Shown one piece after another: positions 1 through 17,764 of a stretch of DNA of 64,000 bases (its first letter is position 1; every line of letters begins with the position of its first letter). The notes under the pieces are model-generated. The model saw only the letters and a program-made list of their open reading frames with translations. It made no database searches and had not been told where the DNA came from. The DNA is from Pempheris klunzingeri (lineage: Eukaryota > Chordata > Actinopteri > Acropomatiformes > Pempheridae), in assembly GCF_042242105.1 (NCBI RefSeq), contig NC_092032.1:14805915-14869914 (forward strand). Reading direction: 5' to 3'. The translations under genes were made by a program, and so were the position numbers.

Positions 1-126
1 AATGTCATATTCAAAATTCTTCATTCATATTCTGCTGATTGAATAACAGAGTATTGTTGCTGTGCCTGATGTTAAGTGTAAAGAAAAGGGATCATCACAG
101 TGATTTCAGTTCATCTTTAAGATATA

Positions 127-300
127 AATGAGTGGACCAAATATAATGGCAATCCATCAAATAGTTGTCAAGACATTCAAGTCAGGGGATCAGTACAATC
201 ATAGTGGTTAATCCTCTGGGGAACAGGAATATTTGTATCAAATTTCATGGGATTCAAGCTCAAATAGTTGGGATATTTTAATCTGGACCAAAGCGGCAGA
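127..300. repeat. Dispersed percomorph repeat, copy 1
   Basis: This stretch contains the phrases 'ggcaatccatcaaatagttgt', 'cctctggggaacaggaat', 'aaatttcatgggattcaa' and 'tctggaccaaag'. The same phrases recur, diverged, near 8.7, 12.9 and 13.15 kb in this window. I recognise the family as a common non-coding interspersed repeat of perciform fish genomes. It lies in the intron before the last emilin2 exon. The family label is from memory and was not searched. Confidence 0.6.
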
Positions 301-376
301 CATAAGTCATATTTAATGTGAAATGTTTGTCTTTGAAGACGATGTGTGACCTAAGAGCATCTCCCGGCGTTCTCAG

Positions 377-708
377 GTATCTTCACAGCTCCCACAGATG
401 GCCGCTACCTGCTGACTGCTGTGCTCACAGCCCAGCGAGGTGAGAAGGTCGAGGCAGTCCTGTCTGTGTCCAATCGCAGCATCCAGAGGATGGACTCGAC
501 GGGCTTCTTGTCGGGAGCGGCGGCACCGCCGTCACATGACCAATGTAACTGCAGCAGCTCCACCTCACTGAGCCTGGTTCTGTCACTGAGGAGAGGAGAG
601 CGAGCGGGACTGGTCATGACCGCTGGAAAGCTCGCCATCTCAGCCTCCCCTGAGATCCTGTCATCCTTCAGCGCCGTGCTCCTTTACCCCAACCCATCAA
701 AACGGTAG
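377..708 (+). CDS. emilin2: EMILIN-family protein, last coding exon (C1q domain end), partial
   Basis: A plus-strand exon begins after a TCTCAG acceptor in phase 1 and runs to TAG at 706-708. It encodes about 110 residues starting GIFTAPTDGRYLLTAVLTAQ and continuing GEKVEAVLSVSN, which matches the C-terminal gC1q domain of EMILIN/multimerin extracellular glycoproteins (elastin-microfibril interface proteins that trimerise through this domain). An NCSSS sequon lies mid-domain. All earlier exons are left of the window. The paralogue is called EMILIN2 from synteny, because human EMILIN2 is followed by LPIN2 and MYOM1 as here. The exon ends in SKR with no extra tail. The family call is firm; the paralogue call is an inference. 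Confidence 0.8.
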
Positions 709-1200
709 CCCTGCCCTTTTTAAGGACAACTGACACCTTATATAAGCCATAAGTTTGGTCCACATTATTGCGGACACACATGCCAACAGTGATATTATAT
801 CATCACAGGAGGGACAGACTGTAAAAAGAACGAGCAACAAAATACAGTCTCCAAATTATAAATGAGATTTTTTCTATCATGAGTACTAATATATAGTGTT
901 TACATTACAATGTCTTGTTTATGAATTAGAGCTTACAAATACATATTTTGCTTACATTTAATTGTCCACTGTAGTTAATCTGAGTTCCTTCCTTAATATT
1001 TAAGATGCCTCGTACCTGCACCATCTACCAAAGATCAGTCAGTGTTTGTTTTTTCTTCAAATCATATAATATCCTACAGCTTACACCAGTTTCCATACAT
1101 TCTACTTATTGGTGCTACAATTGTCAATAATGTGCAAAATAAGCTTTGATTGTTCTGTCAAATACAGTTTTTCATATTAAAGCATCATCCAACACAGGAC
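709..1200 (+). other. emilin2: Probable emilin2 3'UTR
   Basis: AT-rich sequence follows the emilin2 stop codon, with no further open frame. A variant poly(A) signal ATTAAA lies at 1176-1181, so the transcript probably ends near 1200. That is within about 20 bases of the predicted 3' end of lpin2 on the opposite strand. Confidence 0.45.
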
Positions 1201-1204
1201 ACTT

Positions 1205-2367
1205 GATTTCATAGTTTATTAATACAATATTTATACTAAATATACGATGTATACAGAGTTTATGTACAGGAAATCTACAGTTAAACCACAAAAGTGACTT
1301 TAAATAATTCTTGCTTTCAGAGCTCACTTCCCACACGTCTCAAATAGAAAGCAGATCAAACAGTCGTCCAAAACATTCTTTGTGCTTACATTGTTCGATC
1401 ATTACATAAATCTTACAAAAACAAAACAATCTACAGAAAACACCTGAAGAAGCAGCAAAGGTTCTTCATTGAAAAGTGAAGTTTGACGACACTAAACTAG
1501 GAAAATACTGTGTGTTCTCGCCACACAAAGTTGATCACTTTCATAGAAAGAATTCATTAAAATTTACCGACAGCAACTGAAAAACTGAGCGTGAAAAGAA
1601 TAAAAACCAAGGAGGCATAACTTTAAGATATTGTAGTTTTCACAATAGCAAAAATCAAAAACAACACTGGCAGAAACATCAGCAACAAAATTTCTACTTT
1701 AGGTTTAACTAAATAAATCTTGACTCTGGAAAAAGACTTAATACCAAACAGCAGCAGAATCTACAGTCGCAGTAATGAGCATAATCATTTCACTTTTTTT
1801 TTTCTAGCGTTACAGTGCAAAAAAGATTTCTACACATTAAATAAGTTAAAGACTGTTGGAGTGAATAAGGCCTTAAAGGAATGAAACACAGCTACTATAA
1901 ATATTAAACTAAAACTACTTTTTATGATATGGTGTAAATCAGGGGGAGAGAGTGCAACACAGTATCTTTTTACGTTTTTACTGAACTGTGGCCAGTTTAA
2001 ACACAGTTGTCGTACCTTTACTGCCTAAATAAGCGCATAGGCAATGTCTGCTCATAAGTATTGTACTAAATGGTAAAAAACCACTGATATTTCACACCTT
2101 TGGCTTTCATATGTGCCAAAAGCTGAGAGAGCCTTTGAATACACCTCTGAACTGTGTGGCTCAAACTCAAAAAAGTCTGCAAGTGCATGAAGGGAATAAG
2201 TCCTAAATTATCAAATATGGAAAACATTAATATCCCAAACTTTTTTAACTTAAGACAATGACAGAATACTTGTATTATCAGTATTAAGTACCAGTGCACA
2301 GTCATGACAGATACTACGACTCACTTCTGTAGATTTCAAGTATTGAAAACATTAGTATGAGCGTGAG
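1205..2367 (-). other. lpin2: lpin2 3'UTR
   Basis: About 1.15 kb of AT-rich, non-coding sequence lies downstream of the lpin2 stop on the minus strand. The plus strand reads TTTATT at 1216-1221, which is AATAAA on the minus strand and would place the cleavage site near 1200. No repeats or open frames of interest are visible here. Confidence 0.6.
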
Positions 2368-9997
<7,630 letters not shown>

Positions 9998-10804
9998 GGT
10001 GTCCACCTGTCGGCAAAAATAATTAGCATGTACATCTAGGAAATTCTGCATTTATTACCCTCTAAACCAAGTTTAACACACCTGAAATGCAAGCAAAATG
10101 AAACCACGTCACTTTCTGTCAGCATCTTACTGGGCCAGTGTCCTGGTAGTAAGGCTCCTGTTGTTCAGAATAGTCTGCAAAGGAAATGCAAGCTGGTCCC
10201 TAAACACAGTGGCTCTGTCCCATTTTCCTCAAAAGAGTCCTGAGCTGATCAAGACATAATCAGGCCCTCGACTGCAGCCACAACACTGCTGCAGGCCACA
10301 GCAGAACGGACAGTGTGTGTTTCTGTCTTCACAAGGAACAAAACTGCGTCAAAACTGACCAAACTGGGGCAAACATAGCCAGCTACTCTAACTCCAGGTC
10401 TTTTTTAATCCTATGTCACTATTCATTCTGATTAATAATTAGATGTGTATCATTTGCACTTTTGAATGCCACCTGTGTATAATTTTGTTCAACTATTTTA
10501 AGGTAAAAACCATCTAACCATGGCTCAAAATAGCCAAACAATACTACGTTAACCCAGTATTGTGTCTGCACCATATTGATCCAAATGAGCTTGTGACTTT
10601 TAGTTTGGCGGGATTAGTTTCCTACTAGGCTCCTCTGTCTGGTGCTGATCTCCCCTCTTGAATTAGGTTTGAATTCAAAGGAGGTGAAGTCAAATTCATC
10701 TGATCTCCGACCTGACATGACTTCTGCCATGTACGAAACAGTGTGACCCTTCAACAATACAGAGCAGCTGAAAGATAACGTGAATTAAGTGATAAATTGT
10801 CAGA

Positions 10805-10855
10805 ACTGCCCCCACAGGAGAACTGTTTTGTGGCAGATTAGGGGGACAAGGCAAA
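10805..10855. repeat. Short duplicated segment A
   Basis: About 45 bases (CAGGAGAACTGTTTTGTGGC and flanks) recur near-identically at 13058-13105 (CAGGAGAGCTGTTTTGTGGC). Both copies lie in lpin2 intron 1 in the same orientation. This is either a local duplication or two fragments of one dispersed repeat. Confidence 0.5.
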
Positions 10856-12353
10856 CTTTCACACTGTGTTAATACATGCGTTAAGTACTTCAGATAATAA
10901 ACTCATGATTATAAAAATGAAAATCCTTGGCTGCCATTTAGTCTAAACCTGCACCAGTAACATTCAGCTAACTGAGAGGAGAGAAAAATTATACAGAAGT
11001 GAAAAAATCAGAGAACAGATGTTCAGTCGATGCTCACTCATTCCAAAACCTTTGAACTTTTACACACACACTCTTAAAATCCTCAAAAGACAAAGGTTGA
11101 GCCTTGATTCAACCATACAACACCACTGCTCCTTTACATAAACTGCTACTGAGACCACTGAGAAAATCTCTCTCTGATCCTTGTCTGGTCTTTCAGAGCA
11201 GTTTTCTGTCTCTGTGGTGCACATGGTATCACATTACTCTTTCATGCTTCATTATTTAATTATTCACCCCACGCTTTAATCTAAAGGAGCTCATGATCAG
11301 ATGGTGCATGAGTGTCTCCTGGCTTTTTTTAATAACATTTTCAACACAAGGACACATGATGCACGGCCTGTTATGGCCAAGTTTTGTGAGATCAGACCTG
11401 GGCTCAACGCTGAACATGAGCTCAAAATAGTTTTTCAGAAACATTTTCTTAAGTTTGTAGCATATCTGGCCTACAGACAAGGACTTGCCTTGAACAAAGA
11501 GACTGCAGTAGTCTGTTTCAGTATTTAGGACAAAAGTTTACACTGGCTAAATCAGAGCTGCATACCAGCTGGATGGACTTTGAAACAATTCAGTCTCTAA
11601 GACTGGTAGCCACTGCACCCCTTAAACTAAACTCTAAAGCACTTAACTGGTGGTAGAAGGAAATAAACGCTGTAAATAACCACCTGCTTATAATAACTGA
11701 AATAAAACATTTCAGATGAATACATGGAATATGAAAAAACAAAAGGGAAAACGTCATGATATGCATCACATTCTGGACACACAGTCTAGTGATGATAAAC
11801 TCTACTGACCTTCAGGTGATGACAATATTACAAAAGAAAGTAGGACTAAGACATGGTGCCAATGTGATTCATGGGATTTTTGCATCAGTGTGATAAAGTA
11901 TCGTGATTTGTAAGGTATTTAAATCACTAGTTAAGCCTATAAAACAGAACTCCCATCTAATTTTGAGATTATTTAACTGAAAGTATTGGATAATGTCACA
12001 AAATAAATTATATGTACGCCGTGATTTATCAATGGGTTTATCCATTATCTTATCCATAGTCTATAGGTGTTTACTTTGGGATAGGGTAAGAAATAGATTC
12101 AGGATTAAAAACACACAGGTCACAGCTACACCTGGGGTTAGGATTAGTTCAGGGTGAGATTTACCAGACTAAGGAGACTCACAGCAGACTTTTGACACCT
12201 AATTGTTAGAGATCAACACTACACTTTCCAAATAAAATGCTACCAACATTTGAAGTCATGTAATTTTTGTGTTTGCAACATCCAAGTCAAAAGTTAATAA
12301 AGAAAAACTCACTCTGCATATTCAAACGAAGTCTAACCAGCACCCCAACTCAC

Positions 12354-12660
12354 CAGAGTCCAAGGGGACTTCAGGTGCTGCCTGTTCTGCTGCTGTCCGG
12401 ATGACCTCCCTGAGAGCTCCATGTCACCTCTACAGGAATGAGCCGAGCTGAGGCCTCCTCTCCTCCCCTGTCCTCCTCAAACAACCTGCTCCTGGTCTGT
12501 GCCATGCACCACAGCTCCTCCGACCTTTCTAACCCCTCTGACTGAGCACAAAGTCTCTGAGGGAAAAATCACCCCCAGCCTGAGCCCTAAAACGCTTACA
12601 TAACCTCCTCCCTCAGCACCAACACCCGTCACCACTACCGTGGGCTGGAGAAGTCTCTGT
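12354..12660 (-). other. lpin2: Candidate alternative first exon and promoter of lpin2
   Basis: On the minus strand this GC-richer island ends in a strong donor, CTG|GTGAGT, at 12354/12353. An ATG at 12422-12420 opens 23 codons (MELSGRSSGQQQ...SPWTL) up to that donor in phase 0. Splicing to the lpin2 exon that starts at 10006 reads GTG GAC ACC directly into the normal ATG. An in-frame protein with a 26-residue N-terminal extension is therefore possible. This is inference from splice signals; no transcript evidence is available to me. Confidence 0.4.
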
Positions 12661-12754
12661 TGGGGGAACTGTTATTGGTTTGACTAATAGATGATAATAG
12701 AATAGATTATTCTACAACATGAGGAACCAGGACGAAGGCACATCAAAAGCTACA

Positions 12755-12990
12755 TTTAGCATGTTTAGTACGACCAACCACTCTGGCATGCTAATGTGTT
12801 TATGTAGGTTATAGTATGTTAGCATTAATTAGCATTAGGGCTACAGTAAATTTGACCGGTTGGTGCAGCTACAAGAAAAGTCAATGCATCACTCAAGTCA
12901 TCAGGATTCCTCCTCTGGGGATCTTGAATGTCTATACCAAAGAGTTTGCAGCAATACTAGTGGCTCGGTGAAGCTTTACTTAGAGCACAG
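12755..12990. repeat. Dispersed percomorph repeat, copy 3 (lpin2 intron 1)
   Basis: The segment holds 'ggcatgctaatgtgtttatg', 'atgttagcattaattagcat', 'tcatcaggattcctcctctg' and 'gggatcttgaatgtctatac', in the same order as the copy at 8560-8805. Confidence 0.65.
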
Positions 12991-13054
12991 TGGAGCGTCA
13001 CGTCATGTAAAAAGTCTTAAAAGTAAATTGTGATCTACAGCATGTTTACAGTCA

Positions 13055-13245
13055 GAATGGCCCCTTCAGGAGAGCTGTTTTGTGGCAGATCAGGAAGATT
13101 AACAAAGGGCATTTCTTACAAGCCAACCTATCCTGTAGCCTGAAAAGTCAGAGGATCACCAGAGCTAGGATACATCTTCAGGGGGCCATGCATTTTGCGC
13201 CAATCTATCAAGTAGATGTTGGATATTTCATTGGCACAGTAAGGG
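13055..13245. repeat. Segment A second copy plus diverged dispersed repeat, copy 4
   Basis: The first 50 bases duplicate 10805-10855. The rest ('agtcagaggatcaccagagc', 'cagggggccatgcattttg', 'caatctatcaagtagatgtt') is a diverged version of the repeat at 8.7 and 12.9 kb. The 92-codon open frame over this stretch is therefore not a gene. Confidence 0.5.
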
Positions 13246-15411
13246 ACACCAACGCAGAACTGGGTTCAATTCCAGTCCAGGAGAGTTGGCGTCTGGTAGT
13301 TAATGAGCCAAACCTGCCCAGTGTCTACCTGCGACAAGCCATCCAGGACTGGATTTGAACAGCCCTGCACTAGAGGAAAGGTCAAGAGGTCACCAGAATC
13401 TTGTGGAGGCCTTGACTGTCTGAACAAAATGGCAACACATCCAACAGCTGAGGCAATTCAGTTTAGTGATGATGAAGTCACATACTAACTAGTATAAACT
13501 AATAGAGTAAAAAAAAAAGCTACTGCAAGCATTCATTCAGTGTATTGTGCCACCAGCTGATAATAGTGTCACATGTCGTTCCTGCTGTGTGCTGCTCTCC
13601 CCTCACAGCACATTGTAGAGTGAAAATGCACCTCATTTAATGGACAAAGCAGAAGTGTCTAGATGAGACTCATCAGCCGTGATACAAACGCTGCACAACC
13701 ACATCTCTCTGGTGAGCTGACTGCACACTGTCTGCATGATCCACACACCACACCAAATTTAGTAAGAGCTGCAACTCCCACTGCGCTTCGTATAGACTCC
13801 TCTGCTACAGCACTTCAGGCCTGAGTAAAGATATAGGAGCGTGACCAATGTTCTGCATAGCCGCTGTGAGGTAAATCAAATTAGAGTTTGTTCCCTCATC
13901 AATAACAGGGTTTACGTGAAGGACCAGTACAAACTTATTGTTTGGATTTAAAACAAAACAATCTCAACACACTTGTTTTTCTAGAGCTTTTGACCATTTT
14001 ACATGCTCTTCATCATCATCAGACAAACTGTCAAGTTTTCATTAGCCTTTTAATTAATGGAATCACCCATTGTGATTTTCCATAGCCCACGTCGACATAC
14101 TCAAAGAGCTTGTTTGTCCACAAAACCCAAAGTTTGACTCTGGAACCAGTAAAAATAAAAGAAATATGCAAAAATGCAAGTGAAGTGACTAATTGTCTCT
14201 GGTTCCAAGACAACTAAGCAAAGATGGACTTTGCTTATGCTGATGTGCTGATGAAGACAGCTGAGGAGGTGGATCTTGAGCCGAGATTGTCAACTACAAA
14301 GGTCATGAAATATCTTTGTAAGCGATCACTAGACGGTGTTGCACTTCCGTTTTCATTGCTAAACATACTGTCTGTGGCCGTGCTCCTTCCTCCTCCACAG
14401 AGCTACAGCTTCATGCTAAGACAATAATCCAGCTGCCTCCATGGATACTGTACGAACAGAATAACTCTGGCCAAACTCATTAAACAAAACATTAAACCAT
14501 TGTGTTTTTAAGTCCATTTGGTGCAACATTTCAAAAACACCCCAGTACCTGATGGTACAAATCCAGCACAACCAGTTCCCATCCACGACACTGTGAGGGG
14601 GCTTTGAGAGGTGTTAATCCTGTTTACAAGATTAGTACAAATCTAGCTTTCCCTGTCGCGGCACGTTTGTCCAGCTCACTACGTCCAGGTGTCCAACGTG
14701 ATTCTGCGTCACCCACTGTTGTTTTGACCAACATTGTGTCACTGAGTCTGCAGGTTTATATTTTGACCACAGGCCACTGACAAGTCGAACACCACAATGT
14801 TTTTGAGTCTGCTCACCGTATGTTGACGCTGCAGCTATGAGCTGCATTTATTCATCACTTTCATTTGATTTTTCTGTTATTTTTTGATGTATCAATCAGT
14901 ACCAAACCCCAAATTATTGAAAATACAAGTACACAAGAACAGAGAAAATCCTCACATTTGAAGAGCTGAGTCAGAGTATGTTTAGCATTTAAGCTCGAAA
15001 AATTACAAGTTATATCATAAATAGAATTTCAGCACTAAATGCGACAACATTTTGGTGCTTTACAGACATCTAGCATGTGTGGGTGATGTGACCTCTGGGG
15101 AAAATATAGATTATTCATTTGGACATTCACTCATCATTCTGCTATATTTCACACTTTAAGAAAGAAAAGTCAGATAGACAGAGTAACAAAACTATAAGAT
15201 CAGCTAAAACACATAATGCCCAGGATATTGACAAAAATGTTACCCACTCTGTGCATGTGCACCAGCAGATGATGTCCAGGTGAACTCCTCAGGTGTGTAA
15301 AGTATAAAACCTACCTATGATGCGTTTAAGGACACAGTTGAAGGGTTTAATTTGACAGAATAGTTGATTTTAAGAATGACTAGCGTGGCGTACATCAGTA
15401 AAAGCCCGGTT

Positions 15412-15414
<3 letters not shown>

Positions 15415-15455
<41 letters not shown>
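15415..15455. repeat. (AT)n microsatellite
   Basis: About 20 uninterrupted AT dinucleotides, about 0.2 kb downstream of the lpin2 5' exon in its first intron. Confidence 0.95.
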
Positions 15456-15457
<2 letters not shown>

Positions 15458-15669
15458 GTTTAGATTTCTACTAACTGTTGTCAGGCGGTATTAAGTATGA
15501 AACAGGACAAACAAGCCGCTAAATGAGTCCTCAGGAGGTCCTAAGGAGTCCGCTGCTGTTTCTACAGCGCGGAGCAGCGACATTAACAGCACACTTCCTG
15601 TCTCGGTTTATTTTTCTACAGCTGCTGAACGAGGACACAGAAGGAGAATATATGTTTAAATCGTCCTAC

Positions 15670-15770
15670 CTGCTGGAGATGAGGCTCACCCGCAGGCAGT
15701 CGCACCTTCCGTCGCTTTGTTGGGTCCACCTTCCTCCTCCTCCTCCTCCTCCTCCTCTGCTGAGCCGGCC
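15670..15770 (-). other. lpin2: lpin2 5' non-coding exon
   Basis: A GC-rich minus-strand segment with a GGA-rich run (seen as repeated TCC at 15731-15756 on the plus strand) ends at a donor, CAGCAG|GTAGGA, at 15670. A second possible donor, CGG|GTGAGC, lies at 15689. It would splice to the acceptor at 10007, ahead of the start codon. The TSS is not defined. Confidence 0.5.
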
Positions 15771-15810
15771 ACACCACGTGACCCTGCAGCGCCGAGGCTG
15801 CACGTGATTA
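15770..15810 (-). promoter_or_regulatory. lpin2: lpin2 core promoter with two CACGTG E-boxes
   Basis: Two palindromic CACGTG elements lie 26 bases apart at 15775-15780 and 15801-15806, immediately upstream of the GC-rich lpin2 5' exon. The first reads GTCACGTGGT on the minus strand and the second TCACGTGC. Both are USF/TFE-type (M-box or CLEAR-like) sites. A role in lpin2 control is inferred from position. Confidence 0.45.
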
Positions 15811-16790
15811 CAAGGCAGGAGGTGAGGTCAATTATTAAAGTTAATTATTTTTACGAGGACTTATTATTTTTCCCGCACTAACAGCAATAAAATGTTGAAA
15901 AAAGATCTGTAATGCTAAAAATATGTCTTCTGTTAGTTAGTAATTTAACTATTCAACTTTAACTTTATGGTAATCTATGGTATGGTGCTGTATTCTACAG
16001 TAATCTGTGGTATTCTGTGATATGGCACACTGTTCTGTGGTAATCTATGGTACAGTAATCTGTGCTAATCTATACACCTGTTCATTCAGTGGTTTTTCTT
16101 TATTTTCATTATTTTATACCTTTACAGAAGTGAGTTAAACTGCAAAAAGGTTTGTTAATTAGCACATTTTCACAAAGTATCTCAGCGGTAATAGTATGAC
16201 CTCCATATCATAAGAGAGAAAACAAGTCTTAACGATAAGTATGCTCGTTCACCAGAACAAAAACATGAAGCCTGGCTGGTGCAGTAGTGAACTAATGCTC
16301 TGGGGGGAAGTAGAAAGTTTCAGTTCTCCAAAAAACCTGATGAGTCAGACTATGACTGGCTGTTTTATGCAGGGAGCTCCTAGATTGAGAATTTTAAGTT
16401 TGGTGCCTGGATTTTTGATATTTTGAAATAATATGGCATCATTTTGCATTCAGATGAAACTCTAGAGTTATGTCTTGTAAATCTATATGTTTTTTAATAT
16501 ACTTTTGCTTGCTATGTCCTTATTATGCATCTACTACAGCATGTTACGAGTAAAAATAACAAAAGTTTTTAATAAACATCACCGCCATCGCCATCACTGG
16601 ACCTCTGCAACTTTTACACCTGTTGATTTGGATTAATTCTGCCCTATTTCACCCCAAGAATGTCTCATGTTTGCTTTGTTCTTCCCTCCAACTAGCGAGT
16701 GCCTCAGCTCTATAAACTGTTTAATTCTGTCACTCCGTATAATCCCTAAAACCTCTGAAAACCTTACAAGTGTGACCATTTAAACCAATA
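15811..16790. other. Intergenic stretch between lpin2 and the acidic-protein gene
   Basis: AT-rich sequence with no gene visible. It contains a degenerate tandem repeat (15967-16074) and otherwise nothing I can assign. Confidence 0.5.
15967..16074. repeat. Degenerate tandem repeat (TAATCTGTGGTAT-like)
   Basis: Variants of 'ggtaatctatggtat' and 'agtaatctgtggtattctgt' recur five to six times in about 108 bases, upstream of the lpin2 promoter. Confidence 0.6.
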
Positions 16791-16806
16791 AATATTTCAG
16801 CAGTCC

Positions 16807-16812
16807 TTTATT
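16807..16812 (-). terminator. Poly(A) signal of the acidic-protein gene
   Basis: TTTATT on the plus strand is AATAAA on the minus strand, about 0.3 kb past the TGA at 17119, with no intervening open frame. Confidence 0.5.
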
Positions 16813-17118
16813 CAAGCAAATATGATTAAAAAAAAGATACACACAGTAGACAAAATATCCAAATCAAATGCAGACAAACTGTAAAAACTGTGAGGTGTTA
16901 TACATAATGTTAAACAAAAGATGATGTTCCATAAAATACTCGTTGTATTACAGAAATGTGGAATATTGTTATTGTTAAAATCTTATAAGAGCATATGCAG
17001 TGTATAAGGTACAATAACTAGAAACACATCAATCATATTAGGCAGAAAATCCCACATCAAACTTAACATATTTATGTACTTTATATGTGAGTAAACTCAA
17101 TATTTTTCTCCACTAGAT

Positions 17119-17764
17119 TCACTGTGATTCTGGCTGTGTTTCAGCTTGCTGTTCAGACTCCTCCACTGTGTCTGCAGGCTGCTCAGGGGCTTCTGATTGG
17201 TCAGCAACCTCTTCTTCAGCATTGTCTGTCTGTTCTGAATCTGAAGCTTTGGGTTCTGCTGCAGCATCAGCCGTCTCATCTTTCTGCACTTCGAACTCCT
17301 CACTCTCACTTTCCTCGACGTCGTCTTCCTTTTCCATGGGAAGAGCCTCAGCCACAGACTCTGCAAGACAACAGTCATTAGTAAACACTTTGTCCCCGTC
17401 ATGACAAAATTAGGCCATGCTGCAACGTCTCAGGCGTCACATTTTGGCCCTCTCACCCTTTCGCTTCTGCATTTTCACTTCAGTGCCCGGTGTTTTCATC
17501 TTTTCCGCTGGGGTGTTTGGGCCAAATACCACATTCCCATCTGCATCAGTCCAATATGAAGTCACCCCCAGGTCGGGGGTTCCCTCTATGATCTCGAGCT
17601 GGGAAGAAAAAAACTGGAGTTGGAAAAAAGATCCCTGCTCTAATCACAAGCAACCATCACACCAGCCAAAGAATGATGTCCACTACTTACCCAGGAAGCT
17701 CAGTGAGGATAGACCTATCACTGAAGTCATCCAGGAAACTTTCATAATATTCTTCATAATCAAA
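17119..17764 (-). CDS. Unidentified gene, 3' exons, highly acidic C-terminus
   Basis: Two minus-strand exons join cleanly. Exon 17598-17457 (acceptor CCCAG, donor AAGG|GTGAGA) encodes LEIIEGTPDLGVTSYWTDAD and on to KMQKRK. Exon 17360-17119 (acceptor TTGCAG) encodes ESVAEALPMEKEDDVEESES and an 80-residue tail rich in Glu, Asp, Gln and Ala, ending in TGA. AATAAA lies downstream at 16812-16807. A further exon-like segment, 17764-17691, has an ATAG acceptor and a GTAAGT donor, but none of its frames joins the next exon at the obvious acceptor. The 5' end is therefore unresolved. I do not recognise the family; no gene sits here in the human synteny block. The acidic tail could indicate a nuclear, calcium-binding or secreted acidic protein, but this is not shown. 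It could also be a decaying gene. Confidence 0.5.

Larger units (their letters stand above)
10007..15669 (-). other. lpin2: lpin2 first intron
   Basis: This 5.6-kb stretch separates the coding start exon of lpin2 (which begins at 10006 with nine leader bases) from the GC-rich 5' exon near 15.7 kb. It holds a candidate alternative first exon (12354-12660), several dispersed-repeat fragments and an AT microsatellite. I see no other gene. The open frames at 13080-13358, 14224-14427 and elsewhere show no protein-like character. Confidence 0.6.

Noticed and set aside
13080-13358. 92-codon plus-strand open frame in lpin2 intron 1
   Set aside because: It overlaps the duplicated 45-mer and a diverged dispersed repeat, and its translation has no domain-like features.
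17691-17764. Joining the FDYEEYYESF exon-like segment to the acidic gene
   Set aside because: The frame leaves two bases over, while the next exon needs zero at its best acceptor, giving an immediate stop. It is kept only as an unresolved upstream segment.
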